64,000 nucleotides of DNA from assembly GCA_025786725.1 (NCBI GenBank), contig JAHLTZ010000010.1, forward strand, positions 248,001 to 312,000, given 5' to 3'. The DNA comes from Syncephalis fuscata (taxonomy: Eukaryota > Zoopagomycota > Zoopagomycetes > Zoopagales > Piptocephalidaceae). The position numbers were made by a program, and so were the translations under genes. Each line of letters opens with the position of its first letter. Position 1 is the stretch's first letter. Below, piece by piece: positions 45,405 to 59,906 of the stretch. The notes beneath the pieces were generated by a model that ran no database searches, had not been told where the DNA came from, and saw nothing but the letters and a program-made list of their open reading frames with translations.

Positions 45405-47615
45405 AGTTACTTAAACGTGTTGTCTATGCTGCGTAAAAAATGTTAATGCACAGGCATACGACTATCAAATAACAAACCTTCTAAAAATAGTATATGAAAC
45501 AAATAGCCTTGTCAATGCAAGGTGTGAACTGGGTCGGCAGCGAAGGGCCGTTCTATCCACGAATTCTAAATAGTATCCAAATCGAATTGAAGTGAATAGC
45601 AAAGGAGAAGGAAAGAGAAGACCAAATAATGCACCAGCGCGTCTATGCAAGCAGTACGTTGAAACTAGGTAGCGTTTTAGCTATGCTAGCGTATCCTACG
45701 CAATCTAGTTAACACTGTGTTGTATCCTAGCCAATATGGTAGCTGCCTCCCACTCTCAAGTCTATAACTATTGCTCAATCTTACCTATTCAACGGACAGG
45801 CAAAAAATACAAATGTCTGGGCAATTGGTTATTGTGACGTGGTCTATAAACAAACAGTAGAAAGTAAGCTGGTGCCAGTATACTAGAGAAGTAAAAGTGG
45901 GAACCAAGGGAGAAAAAGGCACATCAAAGGACTAAACGAAGATGTGTGGGCAGTTTAAAGAACGAAAACAGGCTGGGACAAATCTCACCTGTCTTTTAAA
46001 ATAAAATATAATAAAAATGGCTGTCGTCGTAGTGTTGTAGTAGTGGCTGTATAATAAACTATACTTTATCTCTTATAGCTATAAATTTAATCGTAGTGGC
46101 TGTGTATAGTAGCTGTTGCAATAGCAGTATCAGTAATAGTAGTAATAAAAGCAATAGCCGTAGCTTGAAGCGGTAGTAGAATCAATGGTGAAAGGAAACG
46201 ATAGGTAGCGTAAAACGAAAGTTAGCAGTACGTCAAAATAGGATGATTAAGCGAAGGATGAAGAGGAAGATGCAGGTAGAAACAGACAGACAGGTAGAGA
46301 GAAAGTTCAACTGCAAGTAGGTTGTGCGCGCAATAAAGCTGAATGCGAGTTGCGTTCCAGTGTATCGCGCAAATAAGTTAGATACGCTGTATATAAGCAA
46401 ACGTCAATAAACAACGATAGCCGTGTGCAAGCGTGTAATCGAAAGGAGTAAAAGGGATGAATTTACTTGACAAGCGCTAGCAACACTCGTCGGAATATTA
46501 AAAAGTGCCAGCAATACTTGAACAACAGTCGACCGGTCTGTCAGTCAATCAGCGAATGTCAACAACACATGTTCATATGAACTCAGCCCGTCAAGTGGCC
46601 AAGCACATGCTCGCCTATATTTACTTACGATGGCCAAGGAATTACCGGAAACAAAAAGAGCAACAGACGTAGTGTTGTGTGGTCAATGCTGCCACGTTGC
46701 TGGGCCTGTCCGTGTATCTGTGCCTATTTTTTTAATTCTTCTTCCTTGTAGCTTTGACGTGCAGATTCGTCTTTCAAGACAGCCATCGCCTAAATGAGTT
46801 AATATGATTACTACAGCCATTACTACTATTATTATAACTATCACAGCTATCACAGCTATCACAGCTATCAAAGCTAGTATTCTCGCCTTCACCCTTCTTT
46901 ATCCTTTTCCTTGGTTGTAGCTAAAGACATGCTTCTATAAATGTGTGAATACCCTTGTTTTCCATCCTTGTTCAGCGACCACATGGTCAAGCTTTTATCG
47001 TGGTCCTTACTAAAACAAGTAGCTGCCAATGGCCGCACTTAGCGGTGTGCCCATTTCCTTGTATATATAGTAGATAAGACCCTTATTTGGTACTACTAGA
47101 ACACAATAAAGCAGCGATTAAAATAAACAAACAAATAGAATACACTGCATGTGAGCCTATGTATCCATCTATCTGCCTGTGTGTGACCATAGTCTGTTTT
47201 ACGCAGTCTTTCTTAATAAGAATACTAGAAAGTATTAACTTGTTTATCGTGTCACCAACACGAATACACGTAGACATTGATACAACACACAGTAGCCATA
47301 CACAAAAGGCGAGGAATCTGGCTTGTTATCAGTATTTCCGTTATCACCAATAATAATAATAATACAATGATAATACAATAACAATGCAATAACAATAGTA
47401 ACATATTTATTTTTGTTTGTTTCTTTTACTTAAATTCTTACCATTTTAAAGTCTTTGTTTGTCATCTTGGTCGTCTATTGTGTTATACTTTGTGGCTCCT
47501 TACCAATAACGGGCAAGCAGTAGTAATTAGTGACCAAAGCATCGTTCATTCTTATTTTGTACTTGTACGTGTACGAGCGTGGACGTGAACTTCATTTTTG
47601 TAAACAGCCGTAAGC
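45405..47615. other. Divergent intergenic region
   Basis: Upstream DNA of PP2C (-) and Rab (+). Contains trinucleotide-like gtagta/taatag runs at about 46020-46165 and a short repeat (ctatcacag four times) at about 46846-46875. A minus-strand stretch at 46893-46984 is protein-like but could not be built into a gene (see rejected). Confidence 0.4.
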
Positions 47616-48967
47616 ATGCTTGCATCTCCTTATAGCCATGACTATGTCTTCAAGTATATTATTATAGGCGATATGGGTAGGAAGAATAGTATTAGCTGTA
47701 TAGACAGATGTAGATAGCTGTAGATATATATATAGCTAATGAATGAAAAATAACTATATACTGATCGTTGGTTGACTAGGCACGGGCAAACTTGTCTATT
47801 AAAACGCTTTACCGATAGAAAGTTTGTACGATAATTATAAAGTGTTTAATTATTAAACAGTATTAATGAACCTATTTATTTAACTGATAGAATGATAATG
47901 TACGTTATACGGTAGGAGTGGAGTTTGATACCCGCATTATAGCTATAGATGGACACCGAATAAAGTAAGTAAATTGTAATAGCCACGATATATCTAAATT
48001 ATAATAATATTTAGATTACAAATCTGGGATACTGCGGTCAAGGTACATATTGTGTGTGTATATGTGGATGAATAGACAGTATTGACATTGATGAATATAG
48101 AACGATTTCGATCAGTGACCAAAGGCTATTACCGTGGTGTAAGAGCCATGCCTATCATTTTATCTATTAATATTAATACAAATGACGTTAATACAAATAA
48201 CAGGCAGCGGGTGCTATTCTGGTTTATGATATTACACGGTATGTTTACAATATTAATAACTAAATAGTATTCTTATAGTTATTAGACGCGAGACATTTGA
48301 TCATATTATTAGCTGGTTAAATGATGTTCGGCGTGATGCTCCTCCACATACTGTCTTTTGTCTTGTGGGTAATAAGGTATTAATACATCGTATATTAAGC
48401 TGCTTTTTATAATTAATACGTAATTGTCAATTGACAGCTGGATTCAGAGGGCCAACGCCAAGTGACAACACAAGAAGCACAGAGCTTTGCACATCAACAT
48501 GGTAGGTATTGTATATGGATAATTTATGATATATAGCTAATATTTATCTAGGATTGCTATACATTGAAACAAGTGCTCGATCGTATGTATTTTAAATAAT
48601 ATTTAAATGGTTAATAATGAGTTATATACATGTAGTAATATAAATGTGGATGAATGCTTTTTAAGTATGTATTATGCATTTTAATACAAATATACTAATA
48701 TAATCATAGATGTGGCTAGTCGTATTTATGATCTTGTTATATCAGAAACGTAATTATCAATCTATTTACACATTAAGTATTAATGAATTACAACTATTTA
48801 TGCACCAACTATTTAGAATTGACATAAGAGCCCTTAATTCCGGTGTTCAACAACGATCCTCAGCATCTTTTGACATGCGCTCTTCGCGTGTATCTTTAAG
48901 CGCTGATGGTTCTGGTTATTCCGGTGGCGTACCATCCTCATCCTCTTATAGGCCATCCTGCTGTTAA
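47616..48967 (+). CDS. Rab-family small GTPase (Rab2/4/14/39-like)
   Basis: Twelve exons: 47616-47676, 47780-47825, 47891-47964, 48015-48042, 48101-48138, 48204-48238, 48286-48376, 48438-48501, 48552-48582, 48636-48664, 48710-48749 and 48817-48967. Motifs are the P-loop GDMGTGK-TCLL, RYTVGVEFDTRI (switch I), WDTA-GQERFRS (switch II), GNKLDSEGQ in the NKxD position, ETSAR, and a C-terminal Cys-Cys for double prenylation. It would direct vesicle traffic. Two single bases appear missing, at AAA 47788-47790 and at GG 48036-48037; with both restored the total is 690 nt or 229 aa. Everything else is intact, so assembly error is the likelier cause. Very intron-rich, with one exon of only 28 nt. Confidence 0.88.
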
Positions 48968-49109
48968 AACATACTCTCTCTCTCTATATCTCTTCTGTTA
49001 TTGCATTTAGTGTATTAAATAAAGATTATTTTAATGGCCAAATTCATTTATTTTGTATGTGTTTCGGTGTTGCATGTATATCAATGTAGGCATATTCCAA
49101 TGATGATCA

Positions 49110-50530
49110 TTAAGCATATATACGAAATACTTCATCTCCCACACCAGCTGGTGTAAGTATACCTAAATCGGTAATAAAGAGATTAATGTGTGATGCAGGT
49201 GTGTAATCAACACGAGGCCGTAACCACTGATTAATACAGCATAAAGAGTAAATAGTCAATTCAATTAGTATAAAGTAATCGATTGAATTATATTTAACTT
49301 ACCTCCATTTCTGTATCATCGTCACTAATGGCAGTTATTGTCATGGATAGTCCATCTGCAGATTGGGGTTCTAAGCGAAGAGCGGTAAATGCACTGCCTG
49401 GCAAGTCACGTTGATTTAATGGCAATCTTCTTACAAACTTGTAACTACGTAATCATTACTATAAATTCGACCATTCTTTTAATATTTACCTTTCTGCAAC
49501 AGCATAACATAATTTACCAGCTGCTTTGGCGCCCAATGCTACTTGATACGTGCCAATCTATATAAAAATACATATATTTATTATTATTATTATTATTAAT
49601 GGCTATTACTATTATCATTACATACTTGACTGACCAAGCCACCATTCTCAGTGACTACTTCGCCGCCTAATAACACCAAATCAACTTCTTCCATGGCACT
49701 TGCTACCGCTGCATCTGCTATAATCTGGCATGGTACACCAAGTTCTTTAAGGGCCTTTGCCGTTACCACACTATATATTATTATTATTGAATCAGTTATG
49801 TCTTGATAGCAACTATAATTAATTAAACTTACCCACTACAAGTTGGACGCGATTCTGTAACCCATACGCGGAAATGCACACCAGAATTGACAGCATGGCG
49901 TAGTAGTTCAAGTACAACGCGCGAATATGAATGCACAAGAATAGTCTAATATAAAATAGTCATTGATTAGTAGATAGTTCTTTTTTTTTCTAGTTTAATA
50001 CGTTGAGTTGACCAGTTGCTATTCATACCATATCATCTTGAATAAATCGTGCTCCTAGTTTAGCAATTACTTGACGGCATGCGCTCGCTTTATTAACGAA
50101 TCGACATCCACGCTCAAGCAGCAGCTGTTTGCCCTGTTCTAAATCTTGAATATGTTCGGTAGTTACAGCGAAAAATTGCTTAAATAATGCACAGCCAGCC
50201 TCCAACGGTAAAGATTCTGGCTGAGAACGCAATAGCTGGGCCACTGCTCCCGTTAGATTGACCGTCAATTCTGACATTGTTGTTGCTAACCAGCCATAGC
50301 GTATTACTATATAATAGACGAAACAGAAAGTGCCAATAGCTACTTACCCTGGCTACGATTCACGTATTCTACAAGTGCCTCAATAGCAGCCACAGGCACC
50401 GCAACGTCCTATACCAATACAAATGTCTATTAATCGGCATTCAATGCACGTTCCAACTATTGCCTACCGCATCAGCGGCTAGTTTACGCGTAAAGTGATC
50501 TACGATATCAAAGGTACCGGCCGTACTCAT
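49110..50530 (-). CDS. GCN3: Translation initiation factor eIF2B subunit alpha
   Basis: Eight exons, 50468-50530, 50348-50408, 50029-50285, 49833-49945, 49626-49770, 49490-49557, 49303-49444 and 49110-49226, give exactly 966 nt or 321 aa. The family signature is clear: ILVHSYSRVVLELLRHA, FRVWVTESRPTCSG, GVPCQIIADAAVASAMEEVD, LVLLGGEVVTENGGLVSQIG, ALGAKAAGKLCYAVAESYKF and TDLGILTPAGVGDEVFRIY. The regulatory alpha subunit of the eIF2B guanine-nucleotide exchange factor senses phosphorylated eIF2 in the integrated stress response. No lesions. Its start lies 134 bp from the divergent PTPA gene, suggesting a shared promoter. Confidence 0.96.
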
Positions 50531-50664
50531 AGTTTGTTGTTAAAAGATAGAAAATGGTTGTGTTTATCTGTGTAAATGTAAATGTTTTTATCTTCTCTTT
50601 CCATTTTTACCACTACGTAATATTGCACACCACCTAGTCACCACTATATCATAACCACATCACC
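50531..50664. promoter_or_regulatory. Bidirectional promoter between eIF2B alpha and PTPA
   Basis: 134 bp separate the two start codons. The interval is T/A-rich with aatgttttta and cattttta tracts but has no element I can name. A shared promoter is inferred from spacing alone. Confidence 0.45.
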
Positions 50665-52137
50665 ATGACTACATTGCCACCATCTGGTAAAGATGCTACA
50701 GCAGTGGCATCGCATAAACACGGAGCCCATTGCAACCATACGGCTGCTAACCAAAAAGACATCACTGCAGCATCAAGCGAATCAGTGGGTTTTTATATAC
50801 CAAAGCGTAAAATCCTTACGCCTGAAGATTTGACGCGATTTCAAGCTTCACCGGTCTATAAAGACTATGTAAATTTTATAGACCAATTGAATCTATCGGT
50901 CGCCAATATCAAGACACGAGCAGAATGCGAAATGACACCGGTAAGCCTATTGATAGCCATATAAGCAACTACACACACTATTTACTGATAGTTATATAGA
51001 CGCTTGATCGATTAGTGGCTCTATTGGATGAATTGCTACTTTGGTGTGAGGAAATTAAGCCTGATGAACATCGTACACGTTTTGGCAATCCAGCCTTCTG
51101 TATTTGGTATGATCGATTAGGCGAAGTAAGTAAAAGTTAAACGTAGACATAAGGCATTAACGTGTATATTCGATAGAGAATACCACAGTTACTCGATGGT
51201 ATTGTCGAGAAAGAAGCCTTTTCGAAGTTGGACGCTATTTACAGGAAAGCTTTGGTAATCGTGAACGTATTGATTACGGCACAGGCCATGAAGCAAACTT
51301 TATTGCATTTCTGTAAGTAATTTGGGTAATCATACAATATAGCTTTATTAATATAGTGTAGACTTTGTTTGGTTAAACTTCAACTAATTGATGAAGCACA
51401 TTATCGTTCTGTCGTATTACGAGTATTTTTCAAGTAAGTTTTATTTTACTTTTAATCTATTATTTTTATTAATGATGGTAGATATATTGATGTTATGCGT
51501 CATTTGCAATTTACTTACTGGCTTGAGCCAGCTGGATCTCATGGTGTATGGGGTCTTGATGACTACCACTTTTTACCATTTCTATTTGGATCATCTCAAT
51601 TGCGCGGTAATACTATATATATATATATCTACAGATATATGTACTAATATATGTATAATTATGTTAGATCATCAACATTTCCGTCCAAAATCAATACATG
51701 ATGCTGATATTTTAGATGAATTCTACAAAGATTATATGTACTTTGCATGTATTCGATTTATTAACTCAGTAAGTAGATGATATACCACTATAGCTGTAAT
51801 AACCAATACGATATAGGTCAAAACGGAATCATTACGATGGCATTCACCAATGTTGGATGATATTAGTGGAGTAAAGACTTGGACAAAGGTCAATCAAGGC
51901 ATGAAGAAGATGTATGAGGCAGAAGTACTTGGCAAACTGCCTATTATGCAGCATTTCATGTTTGGATCTATATTATCATTTTCTGGTGGCAGCGAGGATG
52001 CAGAAGATGAAGCAGTTTGTGGAGATCATCGACATGTTCATGCACTAGGACAAGAAACACCAATCTGTTGTGGTATTCGCATACCCGCGGCATTTGGTGC
52101 ATCAGAATCACAGCCTCGTCGTCTTCCATTTGATTGA
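50665..52137 (+). CDS. RRD: Serine/threonine-protein phosphatase 2A activator (PTPA)
   Basis: Seven exons: 50665-50940, 51000-51125, 51177-51312, 51362-51433, 51482-51606, 51668-51768 and 51817-52137. Family motifs are [51 protein letters not shown] (then [16 protein letters not shown]), [28 protein letters not shown] and [21 protein letters not shown] is a peptidyl-prolyl isomerase that helps load metal into and activate PP2A-type phosphatases. One base appears lost from the T run at 51219-51222 in exon 3; adding it makes the total 1158 nt, or 385 aa, in frame. The extra N-terminal 35 residues include a His-rich stretch. Confidence 0.92.
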
Positions 52138-52451
52138 TTGTGAAGTGTTATTAATACGTTTATTGCTTTGTAATTAAAACAACGTACAATTGAAATAACT
52201 AAAAGAATGACAACCAATTTTTAATTTCATTAATAATATTATTAATAGAATAACATTGTATCACTATTAACTACACGACTTTTATTAAATAATTCATTTT
52301 TTGTCTTTTTAAACACTGCAGTCTTTGGCTTTATTGCGTCGTTTTTCTTTTCCCTTTCTCTCTTTTCTCTTTCTTTCTCTCTACTTCAATTTCACGGTTA
52401 GGCTTGGTCTTTTTTTGATTTTGAATTGTGTGTATCTCTATCTTATTTACA

Positions 52452-53561
<1,110 letters not shown>

Positions 53562-53795
53562 GCTTTTTATTATACGCAAAAATGAAAGGGCGTAGACGCG
53601 ATAACGCGATACTAATCATTCGTTGTCAAATTATTGTGGATGACGTCCAAGTAATTATGGTGTGGTGCATGCCTCTTTTTTGTACAAGCTTAAATAAATA
53701 TATTTAAAACGTAAACATTTATTAACATTATTACATCGATCCTTTCTAGTCATTATTATTACTATATTATTACTACTATATTATTTACTATTATT

Positions 53796-55392
53796 ATGCC
53801 TCGTTCAAGGTCAAATTCGCCGCAGGGACGTTCACGTCGGCGGTCTCCCTCGCCCGAAAGACGAGAGTACGTGTTATACTGCAAGTAAAATGACCTACCA
53901 TTCACTGATCGGTTTGTGGCCAGGCGTCGAGATAGAACACCGCCACGTCGACGGGAACGCTATGACGACACCAAAAACGACGATAGATCTCGAGAGCGCC
54001 GATTGTCGCCGTCGCCGTCGTCTTTGTCCAAAAAGGCGTAAGTAATCTAAGTGATTTTGGCTATATATGATATTTATAAAACATGGCGTTAGTTCTAGGC
54101 GCGATCGTTCACATAGTCCGTAAGTATTTGCAAGAATGTAGATAAATAGAAATTAAATTGTAGTAGAGAGCAAGCTACACGGCGGTATCAAGGCCGTTCA
54201 ACCAGTGCCGATCGACGAGTGTAAGTAAAGATGCTTTTTAGTGGTCTATTGGCTTATTTATCATGTATATAATAGGCGAAGTCGGTCTCGTAGTCCTGAC
54301 CGACGTCGTCACCGCCATAGACATCGTTCTAGAAGTGAAGAACGTCGTCGTCGTCGTCGTCATCGGCATCGCCGGCACCGTCGCAGAGATGATTCAGATC
54401 AGGATGATGCGTCGAGTGCTACAGATAGTGAATCGGACAGTGCTAGCTATGACAGTGACAGTGGCAGTGGCAGTGATTCAGCATCCTATAAACGCTCACG
54501 TAAACATAAAAAGCATAAAAAAAGTAAAAAGGTAAGATAGTATTACTATTGAATAAGCTATTATATTAACATTATTTATAAAGCGCAAGTTAAAGAAGGA
54601 TAAGAAAGGTAAAAAATCATCTCGCTTAAGTGGTGTGATTGGAGAAGAGTTTGGCAAACATGGTATTCTTCGAGAAACCGAGTAAGTAACAGCTAGTGAC
54701 AAGAATAAAAATAATATAATAGACGTGGCTAATAGAATATAGTGTATATACAAAAGAACAGGTAGATCTATAGTCTATGTATGATTGTTATTTCTAAATC
54801 AAGTATTTGACAGGAATTCCACGCTTGGCTTATTGAGGTCAAGCATTTATCGCCTGAAGTGCTGAATCAACAGCAGATGAAGCAACATTTCAAGCTATAC
54901 ATGGAAGGTAACGTGTAACATTTATTTATTATGAATTAGCATTAATGACATATAGTAGATTATAATACGGCATCAATGCCCCATGAAAAGTATGATAATA
55001 ATGATGGTTGTTTAAATTCACTAATATAACTTTATTAGATATTATAATATGGAGAAATGGGAAAAGAGTCAGTATGGATCAGAAGATGCATGGGGCCAGA
55101 AAATGAAAGGCAGTGGCGGTGATAGTGTATCGGCCATTGGCTCATTAAATTTGTTACGAGATGAAGAGCAGCTTCGGTAAGTAAATGGATCAATCAATGC
55201 AATCTAAAGATACTAATAAGCTTTTTTAGACGACAACGTGCTTCCGGTGGTATGGCACGCTCGGCCGCTCCAACCATGACAAAAGAACAAGTGGAAGATT
55301 TACGACGTGTTCAAGGTGAACGAATCGCTGCTGAGAAATTGCGTAAAATGGGATACCAGCCTAAAGAAAGTATGGGTGTGCGCTACGAGTAA
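53796..55392 (+). CDS. RS-rich nuclear protein, probably splicing or RNA-linked
   Basis: Eleven exons: 53796-53866, 53924-54037, 54099-54119, 54164-54220, 54276-54531, 54584-54681, 54743-54761, 54814-54907, 54959-54989, 55039-55176 and 55230-55392. They total 1062 nt, or 353 aa, with no lesion. The first half is Arg/Ser/His-rich (RSRSPDRRRHRHRHRS), then acidic Ser/Asp repeats and a Lys tract. The C-terminal half is conserved-looking: EFHAWLIEVKHLSPEVL, FKLYMEDYNTASMPHEKYYN and GYQPKESMGVRYE. I have seen the 'AWLxEVK...EDYNTAxxPxxKYY' pattern in RS-type nuclear proteins but cannot fix the name. Two exons are very short (21 and 19 nt), each with good splice sites. Confidence 0.85.
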
Positions 55393-58084
55393 ATACACTC
55401 AGTTCATTTATTTTTTAGTATATATGAAATAAAAAGTTTTCTACAAAATTAAAATATTGTAATATAAATTAAATAGATAATAAATTGCTGCACATCAAAA
55501 TACTACGAGTAAACTATTACTACCAAGTAAAGACCGTCATGTTGTTATATAGCAGTGATGTTTTATCTTTTAATCTATAGGCTAGAGTGCTAGTTGAACA
55601 AGAAGTAGATAATATAAGACAAAAATATTGATAAATCAAATTGCCTAGGAGGTAAAGAAGGCAATTGATAGAGAGAGATAGCAGTGTTATAATATAATTA
55701 TTGCACACTTTGACCTGTTATAGATCTGCAATGATCCAAAGTAAAAATAAAACATAAAACAATTGCTTGCTGCACATATGTTAAAATGGTATAAAAAAGC
55801 CAAAATACATTTACTATATAAATTGAAGCACCGACGTCAATGATTGGAATAAAATGATTAGCAATAAAGATAGGATAAAAAAGAGCAATGTAAGGACGTG
55901 TTGTAAAGGGTGTTTGTAATTCAACTAGTGGTTAATCAACTACTGACACAATTTATTCTACAAATACTTAATGTTATGTTTATTACGGCATATTCCGCTT
56001 CTCAATGTTACAATTCTGTTCATAAATTGTATAGCAAACTATCGTATTTACTGGTATTTTAGATAATTACTCGGTCATGCATGCATGTGCTACATTATTC
56101 TGGTTTTTATATAGACATTTGAAAGTAATATGGTTATGTATTTATTCCTGTTTTCATTCAATCAATTTTAATGCACTTGATAATACAGTATAAATAAAGC
56201 GTATTTTATTTCTATTTAGTAGCATTAAAGCTCAACTAGTGACTTATGTGCTATACCATATTTCTAAAGGCAGCTCATTTATTTAACTAATAAAGTAGTA
56301 GGATTGTATAGATTGATTGGTTTAATTGTATGCAAATGATAAGGCATTTTGAAAAAGTAGGCGTATCTGATAGTATCTGAAATGCTGCTGGTATGGTTGC
56401 ATTAGACAAGTTTGGGTGCACTGGCCAATTGATTTAAATTTGCGCGGAAATAACTGGCAAATGGAAGGCAAAAAGTGAGCAATGTGGAAATAAGGAAGGG
56501 ATTATAATCCGATATACTAATATGATGGCATCCGACACTAGAAGGTTTTAGCTAGATGCAATACGCCAATGAGCAGCTACCACATAATCTTTACCAATAT
56601 TGTTCATTCTAATGGTAGATATGTTTTGGGACAATTTTATAAGGTTGTGTAGTGATTACTTTTGCTTATTATCTCGCTTTCTTTTTTAGTTGTTAATATA
56701 CTGTAAACCATTTGTTAACGGTATAGCATCAAGTCTAGTAGGCACATCCAGTGGTGTGTGGTCCCCTGGTTGGTTGGCCATGGAGTACTGTGTTCTTACT
56801 TGGGAGCTTTGTTGAATGTGCAATACATTATTTGCAGACTATCGTATTATACTAGCTCAGCAACTATATGGCTGCCCGTAATAGGCGGCTGTATACTAGT
56901 GTAGCGCGGAGGCATGTGGGTGTTAACTGAATTGCAGTATAGTACTAATTTCAAATATTATTTAAAAATACTTGCTTTGAAGCCATAACTTATTTTCAAT
57001 GCATGTTCGTGATTGCCAGAGCATTATTACTTAATAGTATCTCTGCGGTTTGTTTTATCGCAGTAAAGGCTAGCTATTATACTGTATTCTTTAATAGCAC
57101 ATCGGTATATGGTGGCACGTTGTTTAATCGTAATATGTAGCGGTGCTTAAGTGATCAGCTTTGTGCAACAACTACAATTAAGCAAACCAGTAGTCTAGCA
57201 ATCTTTATTGCTACATATAAGCTACCACACATGTTACGGCATTCATTAAGGCGTAGGAGCCATCCTGGCATGGCTAGTATAGAATCATGTGCTTCTGACA
57301 TATGATACTTGCGCCAAATGGTTGTATCGTCAGTATTCCGTGGTGGACGCGTAATTTTTACTAGTTGATGCCTCGATGGACAACTTTAATTGTGGCTTTA
57401 CAAACGATTTGCCTAGTGCCTTTGTATAATGTTTAATAACATTATCGCACCAAAAATGGCCACATTACATGCCCGCTATAAAAAACGAATGGATAGCAAT
57501 TAGCTAAGTATATGAACGTTACCACTACTAAATAATATTGACACACTTTTGTTATAGTTATTCAAGCATTGGTGCCGGGACAACAAGTATATACAAGCTG
57601 TATTTATCAATGTGCATCATTATTTTTTGCATGCAATTTATAATATCAATTATTGTCTTCATTAATAGGAGTAACGGCTGCAGTATAATATACTGCTGCT
57701 GGTAATACCGCTTAGTATGGGTTTCCAAATGAGAGTGTATACTCGTTTGGTTTTTATCCTGCCAAGTGGTAATTGGTATTGTAACTGCGCATCTGCTAAA
57801 TGTGCTGGTTAGGTATTTGAAGTGGTGGCAATAAAGAGGGAGATGAAGGCACTTTTATACACATATACATCTAAGTGGTAGATTTTAATAAAACATGTAT
57901 GAAATGTTTATTTTAATGACATCGTATTATAACGATGGTTCTATTATTATTGTTTATATATTTGTTTATTATATTCATTGAATTTGAAAAGTGTTATTAA
58001 TATTTAAATGGCTAGATTACAATTAATTATACCTAATACAATTATAAAAGAGTATATAATTTTTTATAATTGACATAAATTAGT
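55393..58084. other. Gene-free region
   Basis: No coding region supported on either strand. Between about 56300 and 57800 the base composition is more balanced than in the other gaps, but stops occur in all frames and no exon chain is convincing. Confidence 0.45.
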
Positions 58085-58960
58085 TTAATTTGAGAGACAA
58101 ATGACTAATATTTAATAACATCCAATCTATTGAACATGGTGATAAATGGTGAATGACATTAATCACCAAATACTCGTCATCCTAGATTTACTATCCAATA
58201 TGCATATATCATTACAGTATGCGTTATTGCTATATATACCCATCGCTTTGCTTGATTAACATTAAACCATAACTAGTTAGCATGATCTAGTTTATTTATA
58301 AATAATCTTAATAAAACAACTCCGTTCATATCCATATTATTTGTTATACCAATATAACTCAGTGAACAAACTAAGTGCGATAAATCAATTCTTATTAATA
58401 AAAGGGTTAAAATCATATTGACAACGGTTATAGACAGTGTATGGTCAATATATAATAAAATGATAAACATTATAATGAATACGCAATATTGAACGAGATT
58501 AGCAATGTTAAAGTTATTGAGCATATATGCATGAACGGATGAGTAGAATTAGTCGACATTTATTAATGATAGTGATAGAACAAAAATAAAAGTAGTTTTG
58601 GATAGAGGAAGACTATGCGAGTATAGAATGATATATAAAATGATAAATGTACGGTGAAAAAGCATATAAAGCAATGTTAAAGCTATAGTGTATATAATGC
58701 AATGCGTGGAATGAGTGAAGTATATTGGAATATACAAACAACAGAATGTGTCTAGTATATCATAAAATGATATATAGTAGTGTGGGATGGAATGGAAATG
58801 ATATAGGTGAATATATTATATATGCGTACTAGATAATGAACCTACAATAATGGGTATTTGCTAATTAAATAAAACTCACCATTTGTCCCCATGTTCAATA
58901 GATTAAATATGTAGTCCAATTGCGCGAATGTTATTAAAAATAATCATTTGACCCCCAAAT
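58085..58960. mobile_element. Inverted-repeat (MITE-like) element, about 0.9 kb
   Basis: The left end (caaatgactaatatttaata, then acatccaatctattgaacat followed by ggtgataaatggtga) and the right end read in reverse complement (caaatgattatttttaataa, then catttaatctattgaacat, ggggacaaatggtgag) match. The match continues inward for about 150 bp (aaatac, catatat and tagtacgc blocks). The interior has no transposase. Related sequence is found at 11540-12010 and 61310-61990, and one end at about 42510. Confidence 0.75.
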
Positions 58961-59906
58961 CATAATATAATTTAATGATTTGATGATTTAATAAAAATGA
59001 TTATTCAATAAAATAAACGTTTAGTTTGACTGGGCGAGTGCTGTCAAACAAGTCAATTGGTACCAATCATAATAATTGTTTATTTTTATTACATCAGCAC
59101 TTGCACCCACACTATAAAAACAGACTGCCGATCGCATAGCACACGATTTACGTCACACCTTCCTCTTTCTCTTCCTCCACACCTGACAGCATTTATCCAC
59201 TAGCCACCTTCCCCACTTGCACTTGTTTCCATAAGTTTAGTATATGCCTTGCTTGCTATATGTCATTGTTGGTCTATTAGTATAAGCATGCCTAGTCTCG
59301 GTACTACATACCGCCCTGCTGTATGGCGCCATACAGCAGTGCTAGCAGTGTCGTTTTGCCTTGTGAGCAGCTGCTAGTATGCTAGCTATGATAAATATAT
59401 GCTGCCAAGCATACAATGTTTTCTTTCTCTTTCTCTTCCTCTTCCTCTTCCTTCTTCTCCTCCTCTTCCTCTTCCTCTTCATCCTCTTCTTCTCTAACCT
59501 TCCATTACTCACCGTACTAGCAACAGTGTATGCTGGATATATGCTACCAAGCATATACTGTTCCTTTCTCACCCTCTACCTCATCCTTTCCTCTATATCT
59601 TCCATTGCTCACCGTGCTAGCAATAGTGTGTTTAGCTACGGTAGTAGCATATGGTGGCACTCTGTACTGGCCATACAGCAGTGCCACTATATGCACTGCC
59701 TGTAAACACCTGCCAGCATGATGTTGCATTGGCAGCACACCTCTTTTCCCTTTTCCCTTTTTCCTTTTAATAAACCACTTACCGGTCCTTCTTTATGGTG
59801 CACTGATCGTGCAATGGTAAGTAACTAGCTTAAATCTGTCACTAACTCTACATATAATACTTTAGATTTACAAGCCATCAAGTATCAAGTTCAAGAGCAA
59901 TGGCGA
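58961..59906. other. Region with a perfect palindrome, direct repeats and a CTTCCT tract
   Basis: 59316-59339 is a perfect 24-bp palindrome (ctgctgtatggc and its complement). About 59395-59540 and 59540-59640 form an imperfect direct repeat, each with tatatgct-ccaagcata, a pyrimidine tract, then cttccatt-ctcaccgt-ctagca. 59420-59500 is a (CTTCCT)n-like tract. A possible splice donor follows at 59820 (ATG|gtaagtaac) and an acceptor (actttag) at about 59866. No protein-coding gene is supported. Confidence 0.5.

Noticed and set aside
46733-46984. Minus-strand fragments that look like a WD-repeat piece (KDHDKSLTMWSL) and a short Lys/Glu-rich tail
   Set aside because: The only available donor (gtgaag) and acceptor join them out of frame, and no upstream exons were found. 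Possibly a relic, but not supportable as a gene.
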